Below the pieces are notes generated by a model. It was not told the DNA's origin and made no database searches. It was given only the letters and a program-made list of their open reading frames with translations. From the NCBI GenBank assembly GCA_028066695.1, contig JALCBG010000013.1, positions 10,328 to 46,814 on the forward strand: a stretch of DNA of 36,487 bases, written 5' to 3'. Made by a program: the position numbers and the translations under genes. Of the stretch, positions 8,408-17,728 are shown in pieces. Each line of letters starts with the position of its first letter. The stretch's first letter is position 1. This DNA is from Gammaproteobacteria bacterium. Its GTDB lineage: Bacteria > Pseudomonadota > Gammaproteobacteria > Arenicellales > Poriferihabitantaceae.

Positions 8408-9673
8408 CTAATCCGCCTGCCGGCGCAAAAATGCCGGCAAATCCAGCAGATCCATGTCCAGCGGCGGCGGGGTTTGCCCGCGCTGCGCCTTGCCGTTGCG
8501 CCGCGCCGGCGGAACCGGCTGCACCGCCGCCCCGGCCGACTTGGCCGGCGAAACCGGCTGAACCACCTCGCCCGCATCCGCCTCCGCCGCGGCATTGGCC
8601 TCGGGCGCGTCGTCGGGCTCGTTCGCCGCCGTTGCCGGCAATTTCGGCGCCTGTTTGCGCGGCAAATCCGGCGGCGCTTCGGCCGCGGTTTCGGGCGTGC
8701 CGGTCTCGGGCGGGCGCGAATCGACCAGCCCGGTCGCGACCATGGTCACGCGCAACTCGTCTTTCATGCTCTCGTCCACGACCACGCCGATGACCACTTT
8801 CGCGTCCTGCGCGGCGTATTCGCCGATGGCGGTGCCGACCGCCTCGTATTCGCCGATCGCCATGTCTTTGCCGGCGGCGATGTTGACCAGAATCCCCTTG
8901 GCGCCGCGGAGGTCAATGTCCTCCAGCAGCGGGCTGGAAATCGCCCGGCCGGCGGCCTCCACCGCGCGGTTTTCGCCGCTGGCGGTGGCCGAGCCCATCA
9001 TCGCCATGCCCATCTCCGACATCACCGTGCGCACATCGGCGAAATCCACATTGATCAGCCCGGGACGGGTGATCAGTTCGGAAATCCCCTGCACCGCGTT
9101 GAACAGCACTTCGTCGGCTTTGTGGAAGGCCTCGCGCATCGGCGCGTTCTGCCCCATGACCGCGAGCACTTTTTCGTTGGGGATGATGATCAGCGAATCC
9201 ACCCGGCCCTGCAGGTTTTCAATGCCGCGCAGCGCCTGCTCCATCCGCTTCTCGCCCTCAAACGGGAACGGCTTGGTGACCACGGCGACGCTCAGCATTC
9301 CCATTTCGCGCGCCACTTCGGCGATGACCGGCGCCGCGCCGGTGCCGGTGCCGCCGCCCATGCCGGCCGCGATGAACACCATGTCGGCGCCCTCTATGGA
9401 AGAGGCGATGCGCTCGCGGTCCTCCAGCGCGGCCTGCCGGCCGACCTCCGGATTGGCGCCGGCGCCGAGCCCCTTGGTCAGGCCCTCGCCGATTTGCAGC
9501 ACCGTCGGCGCTTTGGACGCGTTTAGCGCCTGCGCGTCGGTGTTGGCGTTGATGAAACCGACGCCGGCGAGGTCCGCTTTGACCATATGCTCGACCGCGT
9601 TGCCGCCGCCGCCGCCGATGCCGACCACTTTGATGGTCGCCTGCTGGCTGACCGTATCGACTATTTCAAACAT
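8408..9673 (-). CDS. ftsZ: Cell division GTPase FtsZ
   Basis: The 421-residue tubulin homologue forms the Z-ring at midcell. The tubulin signature GGGTGTG is at residues 106-112, preceded by the N-terminal [13 protein letters not shown] nucleotide loop. The T7-loop region [11 protein letters not shown] completes the GTPase site between subunits. After about residue 320 comes a Pro/Ala-rich unstructured linker, then the terminal peptide [12 protein letters not shown], close to the E. coli peptide that binds FtsA and ZipA. The ATG at 9673 has a clear GAGGT Shine-Dalgarno. It is the last gene of the dcw run, with 68 bases and a hairpin separating it from ftsA. The linker is longer than that of E. 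coli (383 residues in total), which explains the extra length. Confidence 0.98.
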   Translation of the reverse strand: MFEIVDTVSQQATIKVVGIGGGGGNAVEHMVKADLAGVGFINANTDAQALNASKAPTVLQIGEGLTKGLGAGANPEVGRQAALEDRERIASSIEGADMVFIAAGMGGGTGTGAAPVIAEVAREMGMLSVAVVTKPFPFEGEKRMEQALRGIENLQGRVDSLIIIPNEKVLAVMGQNAPMREAFHKADEVLFNAVQGISELITRPGLINVDFADVRTVMSEMGMAMMGSATASGENRAVEAAGRAISSPLLEDIDLRGAKGILVNIAAGKDMAIGEYEAVGTAIGEYAAQDAKVVIGVVVDESMKDELRVTMVATGLVDSRPPETGTPETAAEAPPDLPRKQAPKLPATAANEPDDAPEANAAAEADAGEVVQPVSPAKSAGAAVQPVPPARRNGKAQRGQTPPPLDMDLLDLPAFLRRQAD

Positions 9674-9708
9674 TTTGGCTTACCTCGCTGTGATGATGAA
9701 AACCGGGT

Positions 9709-9728
9709 GGCGGCGCTCGCGCGCCGCC
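9709..9728 (-). other. Stem-loop between ftsA and ftsZ
   Basis: An 8-bp all-GC stem (arms 9728-9721 and 9716-9709) closes on a GCGA loop in the RNA, a GNRA-type tetraloop, with no T-run after it. It lies about 14 bases past the ftsA stop and some 20 bases before the ftsZ Shine-Dalgarno. It may be a processing or stability element that separates ftsZ expression from ftsA. Confidence 0.65.
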
Positions 9729-9741
9729 GCGAAAAAGCAAA

Positions 9742-10959
9742 TCAGAAGTTCCGCTTGAACCAGCCTTTGACGCGCCCGTAGCGGCCGCGCACGCCGCCGG
9801 AGCCGCGCTGCGCGCGGCGCATGCGGCTGGCGTGGCCGTACTGCATCAAGCCGATGCCGGTCGCGTAGATCGGCGTGCACACCACTTCGCTCAGCGCGCG
9901 CTCGTAATTCGGCGTGCCGAGGCGAACCGGCAAGTGAAAGATTTCTTCGGCGAGTTCCACCATGCCTTCAATGCGCGAACTGCCGCCGGTCAGCACCAGC
10001 CCGGCGCCGACCAATTCCTCAAAGCCGCTGTGGCGCAGTTCTTTTTGCACCAGCCCGAGCAACTCGTCCACGCGCGGCTCAATGATTTCGGCGAGTTTTT
10101 GCCGCGACAGCGCGCGCGGCGCGCGGCCGCCGCGGCTCGGCGCCTCTATGGTTTGCGCCTCGTTCACCAGTTTGGCGAGCGCGCAGCCGTGCCGCTTTTT
10201 GATTTCCTCGGCGGCCGAAGTCGGCGTGCCGAACGCGTAGGCGATGTCGCGCGTCACATGGTCGCCGGCGATGGCGATCACCGCCGAATGGTGCAGCGCG
10301 CCGTCCGAGAACACCGCAATGTCGGTGGTGCCGCCGCCGATGTCCACCATGCACACGCCGAGGTCGCGCTCGTCTTCGCTGAGCACGGCCTCGCTGGAGG
10401 CGATTTGCTCGAGCACGATGTCGTCGGCCTCAAGCCCGCCGCGGCGCACGCACTTAATGATGTTTTGCGCGGCGCTTTCGGCGCAGGTCACGACATGCAC
10501 ATGCGCCTCCATGCGCACGCCGCTCATGCCGACCGGCTGGCGAATACCGTTCTGCCCGTCAATGACAAAATCCTGCGGCACCACATGCAGGACGCGCTGG
10601 TCGTTCGGAATGGCCATCGCCTTGGCCGCGTCTATGACCTGGTCGACGTCGGCCTGCGCGACTTCGCCGTCGCTGATGGCGACCACGCCGTGCGAATTGA
10701 AACTGCTGATGTGGTCGCCGGAAATGCCGACCGACACCGTGCTGATGCTGTGGTCGGTCATCAACTCGGCCTCCTCCACCGCGCGGCGAATGGATTCCAC
10801 GGTGGATTCAATGTCGGCGACCACGCCGCGGCGCAGGCCGCGCGTCGGGTGGTGGCCGATGCCGACCACGTCAATTTCGTTCTTCGCGTTGATTTCGCCG
10901 ACCACCACCAGCACCTTGGAGGTGCCGAGGTCCAGGCCGACCACGGTCTCTTTCACCAT
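9742..10959 (-). CDS. ftsA: Cell division actin-like protein FtsA
   Basis: This 405-residue actin-fold ATPase tethers FtsZ filaments to the inner membrane and recruits later division proteins. The phosphate-1 motif GLDLGTSKV is at residues 8-16, the phosphate-2 motif DIGGGTTDIAVF near 211-222, and the adenosine motif GAGLVLTGGSSRIEG near 325. The C-terminus GRVKGWFKRNF is the amphipathic membrane-targeting helix. The start overlaps the ftsQ stop by 7 bases, so translation is probably coupled. Length is close to E. coli FtsA (420). Confidence 0.97.
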   Translation of the reverse strand: MVKETVVGLDLGTSKVLVVVGEINAKNEIDVVGIGHHPTRGLRRGVVADIESTVESIRRAVEEAELMTDHSISTVSVGISGDHISSFNSHGVVAISDGEVAQADVDQVIDAAKAMAIPNDQRVLHVVPQDFVIDGQNGIRQPVGMSGVRMEAHVHVVTCAESAAQNIIKCVRRGGLEADDIVLEQIASSEAVLSEDERDLGVCMVDIGGGTTDIAVFSDGALHHSAVIAIAGDHVTRDIAYAFGTPTSAAEEIKKRHGCALAKLVNEAQTIEAPSRGGRAPRALSRQKLAEIIEPRVDELLGLVQKELRHSGFEELVGAGLVLTGGSSRIEGMVELAEEIFHLPVRLGTPNYERALSEVVCTPIYATGIGLMQYGHASRMRRAQRGSGGVRGRYGRVKGWFKRNF

Positions 10960-11783
10960 GCCGATGCCCCCCCCGCGGAGTTGATGGCGCGTTTCATGCG
11001 CGCGCGCGCGCCTTCGCGCCAGCTGACCGCAAAACCGTTCGGATAGCGCAGGTCAATGCCGCGCATCTCGGGAAAATGCGAAATCAGGCGGCGCGGCATG
11101 GTGCGCGCGAAGCGGGTGATGCGCGCGTCGGCGTATTCGTGGCGCACCACCACCCCGACCGGCGCATTCCGCGCCTCGCCGGCCTGCCGCGCGAGCGCGC
11201 TGAGCGAGAGTTGCATGTGCCAAAGCCCGCGCGAATCAAAGCGCAGACTGTCCAGCGCGAGCCCGTTCGCGGCGAACACTTCCGACCACTTTTTATACGC
11301 GCCCCACACCGCGTGCCGGCTGCCGTCGGGCCCCGACAATTTCGGCAGGCGCGGCAGCAACTCCTCGGCGCCGGGCAGCCGGCCGGCGAGGTCGCCGTTG
11401 GCGTGCATCCACTGCTCGGCGCCCCAGCGCGCCACCGGCTGCGCCTCGGTCACCGCGACCACCAGCGTGTCGGGCCACTTGCGCCGCACCGCCGCGCGGT
11501 ATGCCCACGGCAATGCGGCGATGCGCTCTTCCACGGCTTCGGTGTCGGTGAGGAAGTAGTTGCCCGGCAGCGCGCCGGCGACCGCGCGCTCCACCTGCGC
11601 GGCGTCAATGCGCTCAAAACTGCCGTGCAGTTCCACCGCCTTGATACGGAACTTTTCCGGGTTGTAGAGCGCGTCCGCGGCGAACAGCGCGGCCAGCGCG
11701 ACCAGCGCCCACTTGACCAGCGCGCCGGCGCGGCTCTTTCGGCTCTCGTGCCGGCCGGTCTTGCGCGTCGTCTTCGCGTTCAT
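10953..11783 (-). CDS. ftsQ: Cell division protein FtsQ
   Basis: The 276-residue bitopic protein links early and late division proteins. A basic cytoplasmic N-terminus precedes one membrane segment (about residues 22-40), then a POTRA domain starting near FRIKAVELHG and a periplasmic beta domain. ATG 11783 overlaps the murB stop as ATGA, so I prefer it to an upstream ATG at 11816 that would lie inside murB. It overlaps ftsA by 7 bases. In many gammaproteobacteria ddlB lies between murB and ftsQ; here the two genes abut directly. Confidence 0.93.
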   Translation of the reverse strand: MNAKTTRKTGRHESRKSRAGALVKWALVALAALFAADALYNPEKFRIKAVELHGSFERIDAAQVERAVAGALPGNYFLTDTEAVEERIAALPWAYRAAVRRKWPDTLVVAVTEAQPVARWGAEQWMHANGDLAGRLPGAEELLPRLPKLSGPDGSRHAVWGAYKKWSEVFAANGLALDSLRFDSRGLWHMQLSLSALARQAGEARNAPVGVVVRHEYADARITRFARTMPRRLISHFPEMRGIDLRYPNGFAVSWREGARARMKRAINSAGGASAW

Positions 11784-12682
11784 GCGCGCCTCCCGATGAT
11801 GCGCACCTCGGCGCAAAGTTCAACGCCGCTGTGCCGCATGACTTCGCGCCGCGCGGTGTCAATCAATTCCTCAATGTCGGCCGCGGCCGCGCCGCCGCGG
11901 TTGATGATGAAGTTGGCGTGGGTCTCGGAGATGACCGCGTCGCCGGCGCGCGCGCCTTTCAGCCCGGCCTGCTCAATCAGGCGCGCGGCGTGGTCGCCGT
12001 CGGGGTTGCGGAACACCGAGCCGGCGTTGGCGCTTTGCACCGGCTGCGTGGCGCCGCGTTTTTTCAGCATCTCGCGGATGCGGCGCTTGCCGCCGCCGTT
12101 GCCGTCGCGGCGCAACGCGAGCAGCGCGCTCAGCACCCACTTGCGCGCCGGCAATTTGACCTTGCGGTAGGCGCTGTCAATTTCGGCGGCGCGGTGGGTG
12201 CTGCATTCGCCGCCGCGGCCGACGCATTCAATCTGCTCGACCAAGTCCCAGGTCTCGCCGCCGAAAGCGCCGGCGTTCATGGCCAGCGCGCCGCCGAGCG
12301 TGCCCGGCACGCCGGCGAGAAACTCGGCGCCGGCCAGGCCGCGCTCCACCGAGGCGCGCGCGACTTTGGCGCAGGGAACGCCGGCTTCGGCGTGAATTTT
12401 TTCGGGCGCCGGAAAGCGCATCGCGCCGAGCCCTTTTGACGCCTTGATGACCATGCCCTGAATGCCGCCGTCGCGCACCAGCAGGTTGCTGCCGAGCCCG
12501 ACCCAGTGCAGCGGCATGTCGGGCGGCAGCCGGCGCAGCAAATCCACCAGGTCGTCGCGGTCGGCCGGCGCGTAGAAATATTCGGCGGCGCCGCCGACGC
12601 GCCAACTGGTGTGGCGCGACATCGGCTCGTCCAGGCGCAGTTGCCCGCGCAAGCCGCGCAAAAATTCGGGCGCGGCGTTCAC
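11780..12682 (-). CDS. murB: UDP-N-acetylenolpyruvoylglucosamine reductase MurB
   Basis: The 300-residue FAD enzyme reduces UDP-GlcNAc-enolpyruvate to UDP-MurNAc with NADPH. FAD-binding blocks SRHTSWRVGG, GLGSNLLVRDGGIQG and GVPGTLGGALAMNAGAFG are intact. The catalytic serine lies in ANAGSVFRNP, and the C-terminal EVRIIG holds the conserved glutamate. The start is a GTG at 12682 that overlaps the murC stop as GTGA and has a GGAGGA Shine-Dalgarno six bases upstream. The longer frame up to 12892 only translates murC in another frame. The short form resembles type II MurB rather than the longer E. coli enzyme (342 residues). Confidence 0.94.
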   Translation of the reverse strand: MNAAPEFLRGLRGQLRLDEPMSRHTSWRVGGAAEYFYAPADRDDLVDLLRRLPPDMPLHWVGLGSNLLVRDGGIQGMVIKASKGLGAMRFPAPEKIHAEAGVPCAKVARASVERGLAGAEFLAGVPGTLGGALAMNAGAFGGETWDLVEQIECVGRGGECSTHRAAEIDSAYRKVKLPARKWVLSALLALRRDGNGGGKRRIREMLKKRGATQPVQSANAGSVFRNPDGDHAARLIEQAGLKGARAGDAVISETHANFIINRGGAAAADIEELIDTARREVMRHSGVELCAEVRIIGRRA

Positions 12683-14112
12683 CGGCGTCCTCCGCGCGCG
12701 GCGACATGCAACCCGCCGGCGCCGCCGCGCAAGCCGCGCTCCACCAAGTCGCGCGCGATGCGGCCGATGTCGCCGGCGCCGAGGGTCAGCAGCAAATCGC
12801 CGTCCTGCAAAATATTGGACAGCGCGCGGCGCAATTCGGCGGCGTCGGCGGCGAACACCGGGCTGCGCCCGAGTTGGCGCAGCGCGCGGCATAATGCGCG
12901 CCCGCCGGCGCCGTGAATCTCGGCCTCGCCGGCCGAATACACGCGCATGACGATGAGCGGCTCGAGCCCCGAGAGAACACGCACGAAGTCATCAAACAAA
13001 TCGCGCGTGCGCGTGTAGCGGTGCGGCTGAAACACCGTGACCATGCGCCGCTGCGGGCGAACCGCGCGCGCGGCTTCAATGGTCGCGGCGATTTCGCTCG
13101 GATGATGCGCGTAGTCATCAAGCGCCTCGGCGCGTCCGCCGGATGCAGGCAATGCGATTTCGCCGAGCAGTTGCGAGCGCCGCGCGATGCCCTCAAAGCC
13201 GGACAGCGCGCGCACCAGGTCTTCCCGCCCGATACCGAGCCGCGAGGCGACCGCGATGGCCGCGAGTGCGTTCAGCACGTTGTGCCGGCCCGGCAGCGCG
13301 AGGCGGCATTCAAAACCGGGCTTGCCGCGCCGCTCGACGCGGAACACGCTCGCCAGCCCGTCCTGGCGGATGTCCACCGCGCGAAAATCCACGCCCTCTT
13401 CAAAGCCGTAACTAACCCAGGGCTTGCGCAGGTTTGCGGAGATTTCGCGCACCGCGCGGTTTTCAAAACACAGCACCGCGAGGCCGTAAAACGGCAGGTT
13501 CTGCAAAAACGCCAGGCAGGTCGCCTTCAGGTTTTTGAAATCGCCGCCGTAGGTTTCCATGTGGTCGGCGTCAATGTTGGTCATGACCGCCAATTGCGGC
13601 TGCAGGTGCAGGAACGACGCGTCGCTCTCGTCGGCCTCCACCACCATGTATTCGCCGCGCCCGAGGCGCGCGTTGCTGCGCACGCTGTTGATCACGCCGC
13701 CGACGATGAAGGTCGGATCCAGCCCGGCGCCGGCGAGCACCGACGCGATTAAACTGGTGGTGGTGGTCTTGCCGTGGGTGCCGGCGACCGCGATGCCCTT
13801 GCGGAAACGCATCAACTCGCCGAGCATTTCGGCGCGCGGCAGCACCGGAATTTTTCGCGCGCGCGCGCGCGCGAGTTCCACATTGTCGTCGGCGACCGCG
13901 CCGGAGACGACCACGGCCTCGGCGTCGTCCACATTCTCGGCGCGGTGGCCGTGCGAGACGCGCGCGCCGGCTTTTTGCAGCCGCGCGAGCGCGCCGTCGT
14001 CCAAGTCGGAGCCGGACACCTGAAAGCCGAGTTCCAGCAGCACTTCGGCGATGCCGCTCATGCCGATGCCGCCGATGCCGACCAAATGAATGCGTTTGAC
14101 GAACTCACGCAT
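12679..14112 (-). CDS. murC: UDP-N-acetylmuramate--L-alanine ligase MurC
   Basis: This 477-residue Mur ligase adds L-Ala to UDP-MurNAc. The N-terminal Rossmann part opens with HLVGIGGIGMSGIAEVL, the ATP P-loop GTHGKTTTT is at residues 111-119, and DYAHHPSEI marks the C-terminal domain. Length is near E. coli (491). ATG 14112 overlaps the end of murG by 8 bases and starts right at family similarity; the upstream in-frame extension lies within murG and is not used. Confidence 0.96.
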   Translation of the reverse strand: MREFVKRIHLVGIGGIGMSGIAEVLLELGFQVSGSDLDDGALARLQKAGARVSHGHRAENVDDAEAVVVSGAVADDNVELARARARKIPVLPRAEMLGELMRFRKGIAVAGTHGKTTTTSLIASVLAGAGLDPTFIVGGVINSVRSNARLGRGEYMVVEADESDASFLHLQPQLAVMTNIDADHMETYGGDFKNLKATCLAFLQNLPFYGLAVLCFENRAVREISANLRKPWVSYGFEEGVDFRAVDIRQDGLASVFRVERRGKPGFECRLALPGRHNVLNALAAIAVASRLGIGREDLVRALSGFEGIARRSQLLGEIALPASGGRAEALDDYAHHPSEIAATIEAARAVRPQRRMVTVFQPHRYTRTRDLFDDFVRVLSGLEPLIVMRVYSAGEAEIHGAGGRALCRALRQLGRSPVFAADAAELRRALSNILQDGDLLLTLGAGDIGRIARDLVERGLRGGAGGLHVAARGGRR

Positions 14113-15205
14113 CGGCGAATCCCCGGCCGAGGCAGATGCGCGCGACATGTTCCGCGGCCTGCGGGCGCGCCAGATCGCGCGCGGCTTCGGCGAGTTCCAG
14201 CAGCCGCCCGCGCTCGCCCTGCAGCGCGCCGAGTTCGCGCAACCAGGAGCCGCCGACAAATTCTTCCTGCGGCAGCAGGCGCGCCGCGTTGCGCTCCTGC
14301 AGATACCGCGCGTTTTGGTGCTGGTGGCCGCCGGCCGCATGCGGATACGGCACCAAAAACGCGGCGACGCCGGCCGCGCAAATCTCGGCGATGGTCACCG
14401 CGCCGGCGCGGCAGATCGCCAGGTCGCACCACGAATAGGCCGCGTCCATGTCGTCTATGAAACTGAACACGCGGTTGACCATGCGCGCCGCGAGGTAGCG
14501 CTCGCTGATCGGGCCGGCGCGCTCGCGGCCGCATTGGTGCCAGATTTCTATCGGCGATTTGGCATGCGCGCGCGCCAGCAATTCGGGCGCGTGCCGGTTG
14601 AACACCTGCGCGCCGAGGCTGCCGCCGAGAATCAGCACGCGCAGCGCGCCGCTGCGTTTCGCCAGCCGCTGCTGCGGCGCGCGCACCCGGCACACTTCGC
14701 GGCGCACCGGGTTGCCGACCCACTTCGCGTTTTCCAGCCCGTCACTTTTCGGAAAACCGCACAGCGCTTCGGCCGACAAACGCGCCAGCCAGCGGTTGGT
14801 CATTCCGGCCACGGTGTTTTGCTCGTGCACCACCAGCCGCCGCAGCAGCAGCCGCGCGACCAGCCCGCCGGGGCCCGAGACGAAACCGCCCATGCCCAGC
14901 ACGCAGCGCGGCCGCCACAGCAAAAAAATCAGCAGCGACTGCAGCATCGCCCAGGTCAGCAGAAACGGCATGGTCAGCCAGCGCGCCGCGCCCGCGCCGC
15001 GCACGCCCTTGATCCAAATCCGGCGAAACGGAATGCCGGCGCGCGGCGCGACCGCGGCTTCCACGCCGTCGGAGGTGCCGACCCACAGCACTTCGGCGCC
15101 CTGCGCGCGCAGTTGCTCGGCGACCGCGAGCGCGGGCATCACATGCCCGCCGGTGCCGCCGGCGAAAATCAGGATGCGCATTTTGGTTTTGCGGCGCGCG
15201 TTCAT
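14105..15205 (-). CDS. murG: Lipid II synthase MurG (UDP-GlcNAc transferase)
   Basis: The 366-residue glycosyltransferase moves GlcNAc onto lipid I to make lipid II on the inner face of the membrane. The glycine-rich GGTGGHVMPALAVAE loop and the second-domain LILGGSLGAQVFN and CRAGAVTIAEI blocks are present. A hydrophobic membrane-binding patch (PFLLTWAMLQSLLIFLLW) is prominent. ATG 15205 overlaps the ftsW stop as ATGA; a second ATG at 15181 (MRILIF) would give 358 residues, nearer the usual 355, and is possible. I prefer the coupled start. Confidence 0.94.
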   Translation of the reverse strand: MNARRKTKMRILIFAGGTGGHVMPALAVAEQLRAQGAEVLWVGTSDGVEAAVAPRAGIPFRRIWIKGVRGAGAARWLTMPFLLTWAMLQSLLIFLLWRPRCVLGMGGFVSGPGGLVARLLLRRLVVHEQNTVAGMTNRWLARLSAEALCGFPKSDGLENAKWVGNPVRREVCRVRAPQQRLAKRSGALRVLILGGSLGAQVFNRHAPELLARAHAKSPIEIWHQCGRERAGPISERYLAARMVNRVFSFIDDMDAAYSWCDLAICRAGAVTIAEICAAGVAAFLVPYPHAAGGHQHQNARYLQERNAARLLPQEEFVGGSWLRELGALQGERGRLLELAEAARDLARPQAAEHVARICLGRGFADA

Positions 15206-16392
15206 GCCGGCGCCCCCCGCGCCGCCTGGCGCGCGCAGCGGTCGGCGGCGAGCAGCAGGCCGGCCGCGGCCATGCTGGCGAGCATGCTGGAGCCGCCGTA
15301 ACTGACCAGCGGCAGCGTCAGCCCTTTGGTCGGCAGCAATCCGGTGTTGACGCCGATATGCACCGCCGCCTGAATCGCCAGCAGCAGGCCCGCGCCCTGC
15401 GCGAGCAGGCCGGCGAAACGCTCGCCGCAGCCGAAGGCGCGCTCGGAAATGACGAACGCGCGCCACAGCAGCACCGCGAACAAAATCAGCACGCCGAAGA
15501 TGCCGGCCGCGCCGAGTTCCTCGCCGATGACCGCGACCAGAAAGTCGGTGTTGGCATGCGGCAGGTGGCGCAATTTTTGGATGCTGTTGCCGAGCCCGGC
15601 GCCGAGCCATTCGCCGCGCCCGATGGCGATCAGCGCCTGCACGAGTTGGAAGCCGCCGTCAAACGGGTCGGCCCACGGGTTGCGGTGGCTGATCAGGCGG
15701 GCGACGCGGTAGGGCTCCATCCACAACAGCGCGCCCATCAATCCGCCGGCGACGCCGATGCTCGCGCAGAAATGCCAGAAGCGCACGCCGGCCAAAAACA
15801 TCATCGCGGCGACCGCCGCGGCCAGCACCGCGGTCGCGCCGAAATCCGGCTCCAAAAACAACAGCGCGCCGGTGATGCCGACCACCCAGCCGACATTGAG
15901 CACGCCGACGCGGAAGCGGTGCAGTTCGTGTTGCTTGCGCGAAAAATAATCGGCGAAATACATGACCACGGCGACTTTCGCAAACTCGGACGGCTGCAGG
16001 CGCACCCCGCCGAATTCTATCCAGCGCATGCTGCCGTTGATTTCCACGCCGGCGCCCGGCAACAGCACCGCGCCGAGCAGCAGCAAACTGCCGGCGAGCA
16101 GCGGCCGGCTGGCGCGCTGCAGCAATTCCGGGCGCGCGTGCGCGAGCAGCAGCATCAGCGCGCCGCCGGCCGCGATGTGCGCGAGTTGGCGCAGCAGGTG
16201 GTGCGGCGTGATGCGCAGCGTCGCGCTGTCGGCCGCGATGGAAGACGAATACACCATCACCACGCCGATGGACAGCAGCGCGGCGAGCGCGAAGCACAGC
16301 GGCGCGTCGTAGCCGAGCGCGCGCCCCGGTTCGGCCGCGCGCGCGCGCGGCGGCATCACCGCATCCGCGTCGTGCCGGGCGCGCGGGCTCAT
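15202..16392 (-). CDS. ftsW: Septal peptidoglycan glycosyltransferase FtsW (SEDS family)
   Basis: A 396-residue polytopic membrane protein with about ten membrane segments that polymerises lipid II at the septum together with FtsI. SEDS signatures are GSMRWIEFGGVRLQPSE and, later, DPFDGGFQLVQALIAIGRGEWLGAGLG with HANTDFLVAVIGEELG and LPLVSYGGSS near the end. The N-terminus carries a charged cytoplasmic tail of roughly 25 residues. It overlaps murD (ATGA) and murG (ATGA). RodA is excluded by context: the gene lies between murD and murG in the division cluster. Confidence 0.97.
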   Translation of the reverse strand: MSPRARHDADAVMPPRARAAEPGRALGYDAPLCFALAALLSIGVVMVYSSSIAADSATLRITPHHLLRQLAHIAAGGALMLLLAHARPELLQRASRPLLAGSLLLLGAVLLPGAGVEINGSMRWIEFGGVRLQPSEFAKVAVVMYFADYFSRKQHELHRFRVGVLNVGWVVGITGALLFLEPDFGATAVLAAAVAAMMFLAGVRFWHFCASIGVAGGLMGALLWMEPYRVARLISHRNPWADPFDGGFQLVQALIAIGRGEWLGAGLGNSIQKLRHLPHANTDFLVAVIGEELGAAGIFGVLILFAVLLWRAFVISERAFGCGERFAGLLAQGAGLLLAIQAAVHIGVNTGLLPTKGLTLPLVSYGGSSMLASMAAAGLLLAADRCARQAARGAPA

Positions 16393-17726
16393 CGCGCCCC
16401 TCCTTCGGCGAGCGCGCCGGCCAGTTTTTTGAAGGCGCGGCCGCGCTCGGCGTAGTCTTTAAACATGTCAAAACTGGAGCAGGCCGGCGAGAACACCACG
16501 GCCTGCCCGGCGCGCGCGCGCGCGGCCGCGATTTCCACCGCGTGCGCCAGGTCGCGCGCGCGCAGCACTTCGGTGGCGCCGGCAATCGCGGTTTCAATTT
16601 GCGCCGCGTCGCGGCCGAACAGCACCGCGGCGCGCGCGCGTTCGCGCAGCGGCGCGCGCAGCGGCGTGAAGTCCGCGCCCTTGCCGATGCCGCCGCCGAT
16701 CCAGATCAATTCGCCGCGCAGGCCGCCGAGCGCGGCCAAACTGGCGCCGACATTGGTGCCTTTGGAGTCGTTGATCCATTTGACGCCGCCGATTTCGGCG
16801 GCAAGTTCGCAGCGGTGCTCCAGCCCGCGGTGCGCGAGCAACGCCTCCAGCGCGTCGCCCTCGGGCGCGACTCCGGCGGCCTCGGCGAGCGCGAGCGCGG
16901 CGAGCGCGTTTGCCGCGTTGTGCGCGCCCTGCAGCCGCAGCCGCGAAAGCGGCGCGAGGCGCGCCTCGCCGCGGCACAAATGTTCATCGGAAATTCCGTA
17001 GTGGCGCGCGTTCGGGCGGCCGAGGCCGAAAGTGACCGCGTCCGGATGCGCGCGCAGCAACTCGCGCGAGGCCGGGTCGTCGCGGTTCAGCACGCGCACG
17101 CATGACGCGCCGCGCAGCACGCGCGCTTTGATGGCGGTGTAATTCGCCAGGTCGCCGTGGCGGTCCAAGTGGTCGGCGCTAATGTTCAGCACCGAAGCCG
17201 CGGCCGCGCTCAGGCTGTAGGTGTTTTCCAACTGGAAACTGGAGAGTTCCAGCACATAAAAATCCGGCGCCTCGCCCGCGTCCGCATCTTCCAGCAGTTC
17301 CAGCGCCGGCGTGCCGAGGTTGCCGCCGCGCAGCACGCGCTTGCCGGCCGCGGCCAGCATGTCGGCGACCAGCGTGGTCACGGTGGATTTTCCGTTGGAG
17401 CCGGTGATGGCGATGACCGGCGCGCGCGCGCTTTCGGCGAACAATTCAATGTCGCCGATGACGCGCACCGCCGGCGCGCGCGCCACCTCCACACCGGGGC
17501 TCGCGACCACGCGGTCAAACTGCGCCATGCGCTCAAAAGGCAGGCGGCCGGTGATCACGCGCACGCGCGGAAAACGCTCGCGCACGCGCGCCGCGCAGGG
17601 CGCGCGCTCGCGCGAATCGGCCGCGGTGATGCGCCCGGCGTCGCCGCGCGCGGCGAGGTGCGCGACCACCGAATAACCGGTTCGCCCGAGCCCGAGCACC
17701 AGCGTGGATTTTTCGCGCGCGTTCAT
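16389..17726 (-). CDS. murD: UDP-N-acetylmuramoyl-L-alanine--D-glutamate ligase MurD
   Basis: The 445-residue ligase adds D-Glu. VLGLGRTGYSV forms the N-terminal nucleotide loop, the P-loop GSNGKST is at residues 109-115, and family blocks LELSSFQLE, NISADHLDRHG and NDSKGTN follow. ATG 17726 has AAGG about eight bases upstream. A GTG two codons earlier (17732), overlapping the mraY stop as GTGA, is an alternative that would add two residues. The end overlaps ftsW. Confidence 0.95.
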   Translation of the reverse strand: MNAREKSTLVLGLGRTGYSVVAHLAARGDAGRITAADSRERAPCAARVRERFPRVRVITGRLPFERMAQFDRVVASPGVEVARAPAVRVIGDIELFAESARAPVIAITGSNGKSTVTTLVADMLAAAGKRVLRGGNLGTPALELLEDADAGEAPDFYVLELSSFQLENTYSLSAAAASVLNISADHLDRHGDLANYTAIKARVLRGASCVRVLNRDDPASRELLRAHPDAVTFGLGRPNARHYGISDEHLCRGEARLAPLSRLRLQGAHNAANALAALALAEAAGVAPEGDALEALLAHRGLEHRCELAAEIGGVKWINDSKGTNVGASLAALGGLRGELIWIGGGIGKGADFTPLRAPLRERARAAVLFGRDAAQIETAIAGATEVLRARDLAHAVEIAAARARAGQAVVFSPACSSFDMFKDYAERGRAFKKLAGALAEGGAR

Positions 17727-17728
17727 GT

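Noticed and set aside
8132-9526. Long plus-strand frames opposite ftsZ and lpxC
   Set aside because: They overlap essential genes with intact motifs and resemble other antisense frames in composition.
12683-12892. Upstream extension of murB
   Set aside because: The added residues are an Arg-rich translation of murC in another frame; GTG 12682 has a strong Shine-Dalgarno and a GTGA overlap.
14113-14340. Upstream extension of murC
   Set aside because: It lies inside murG; the Rossmann motif follows directly after ATG 14112.
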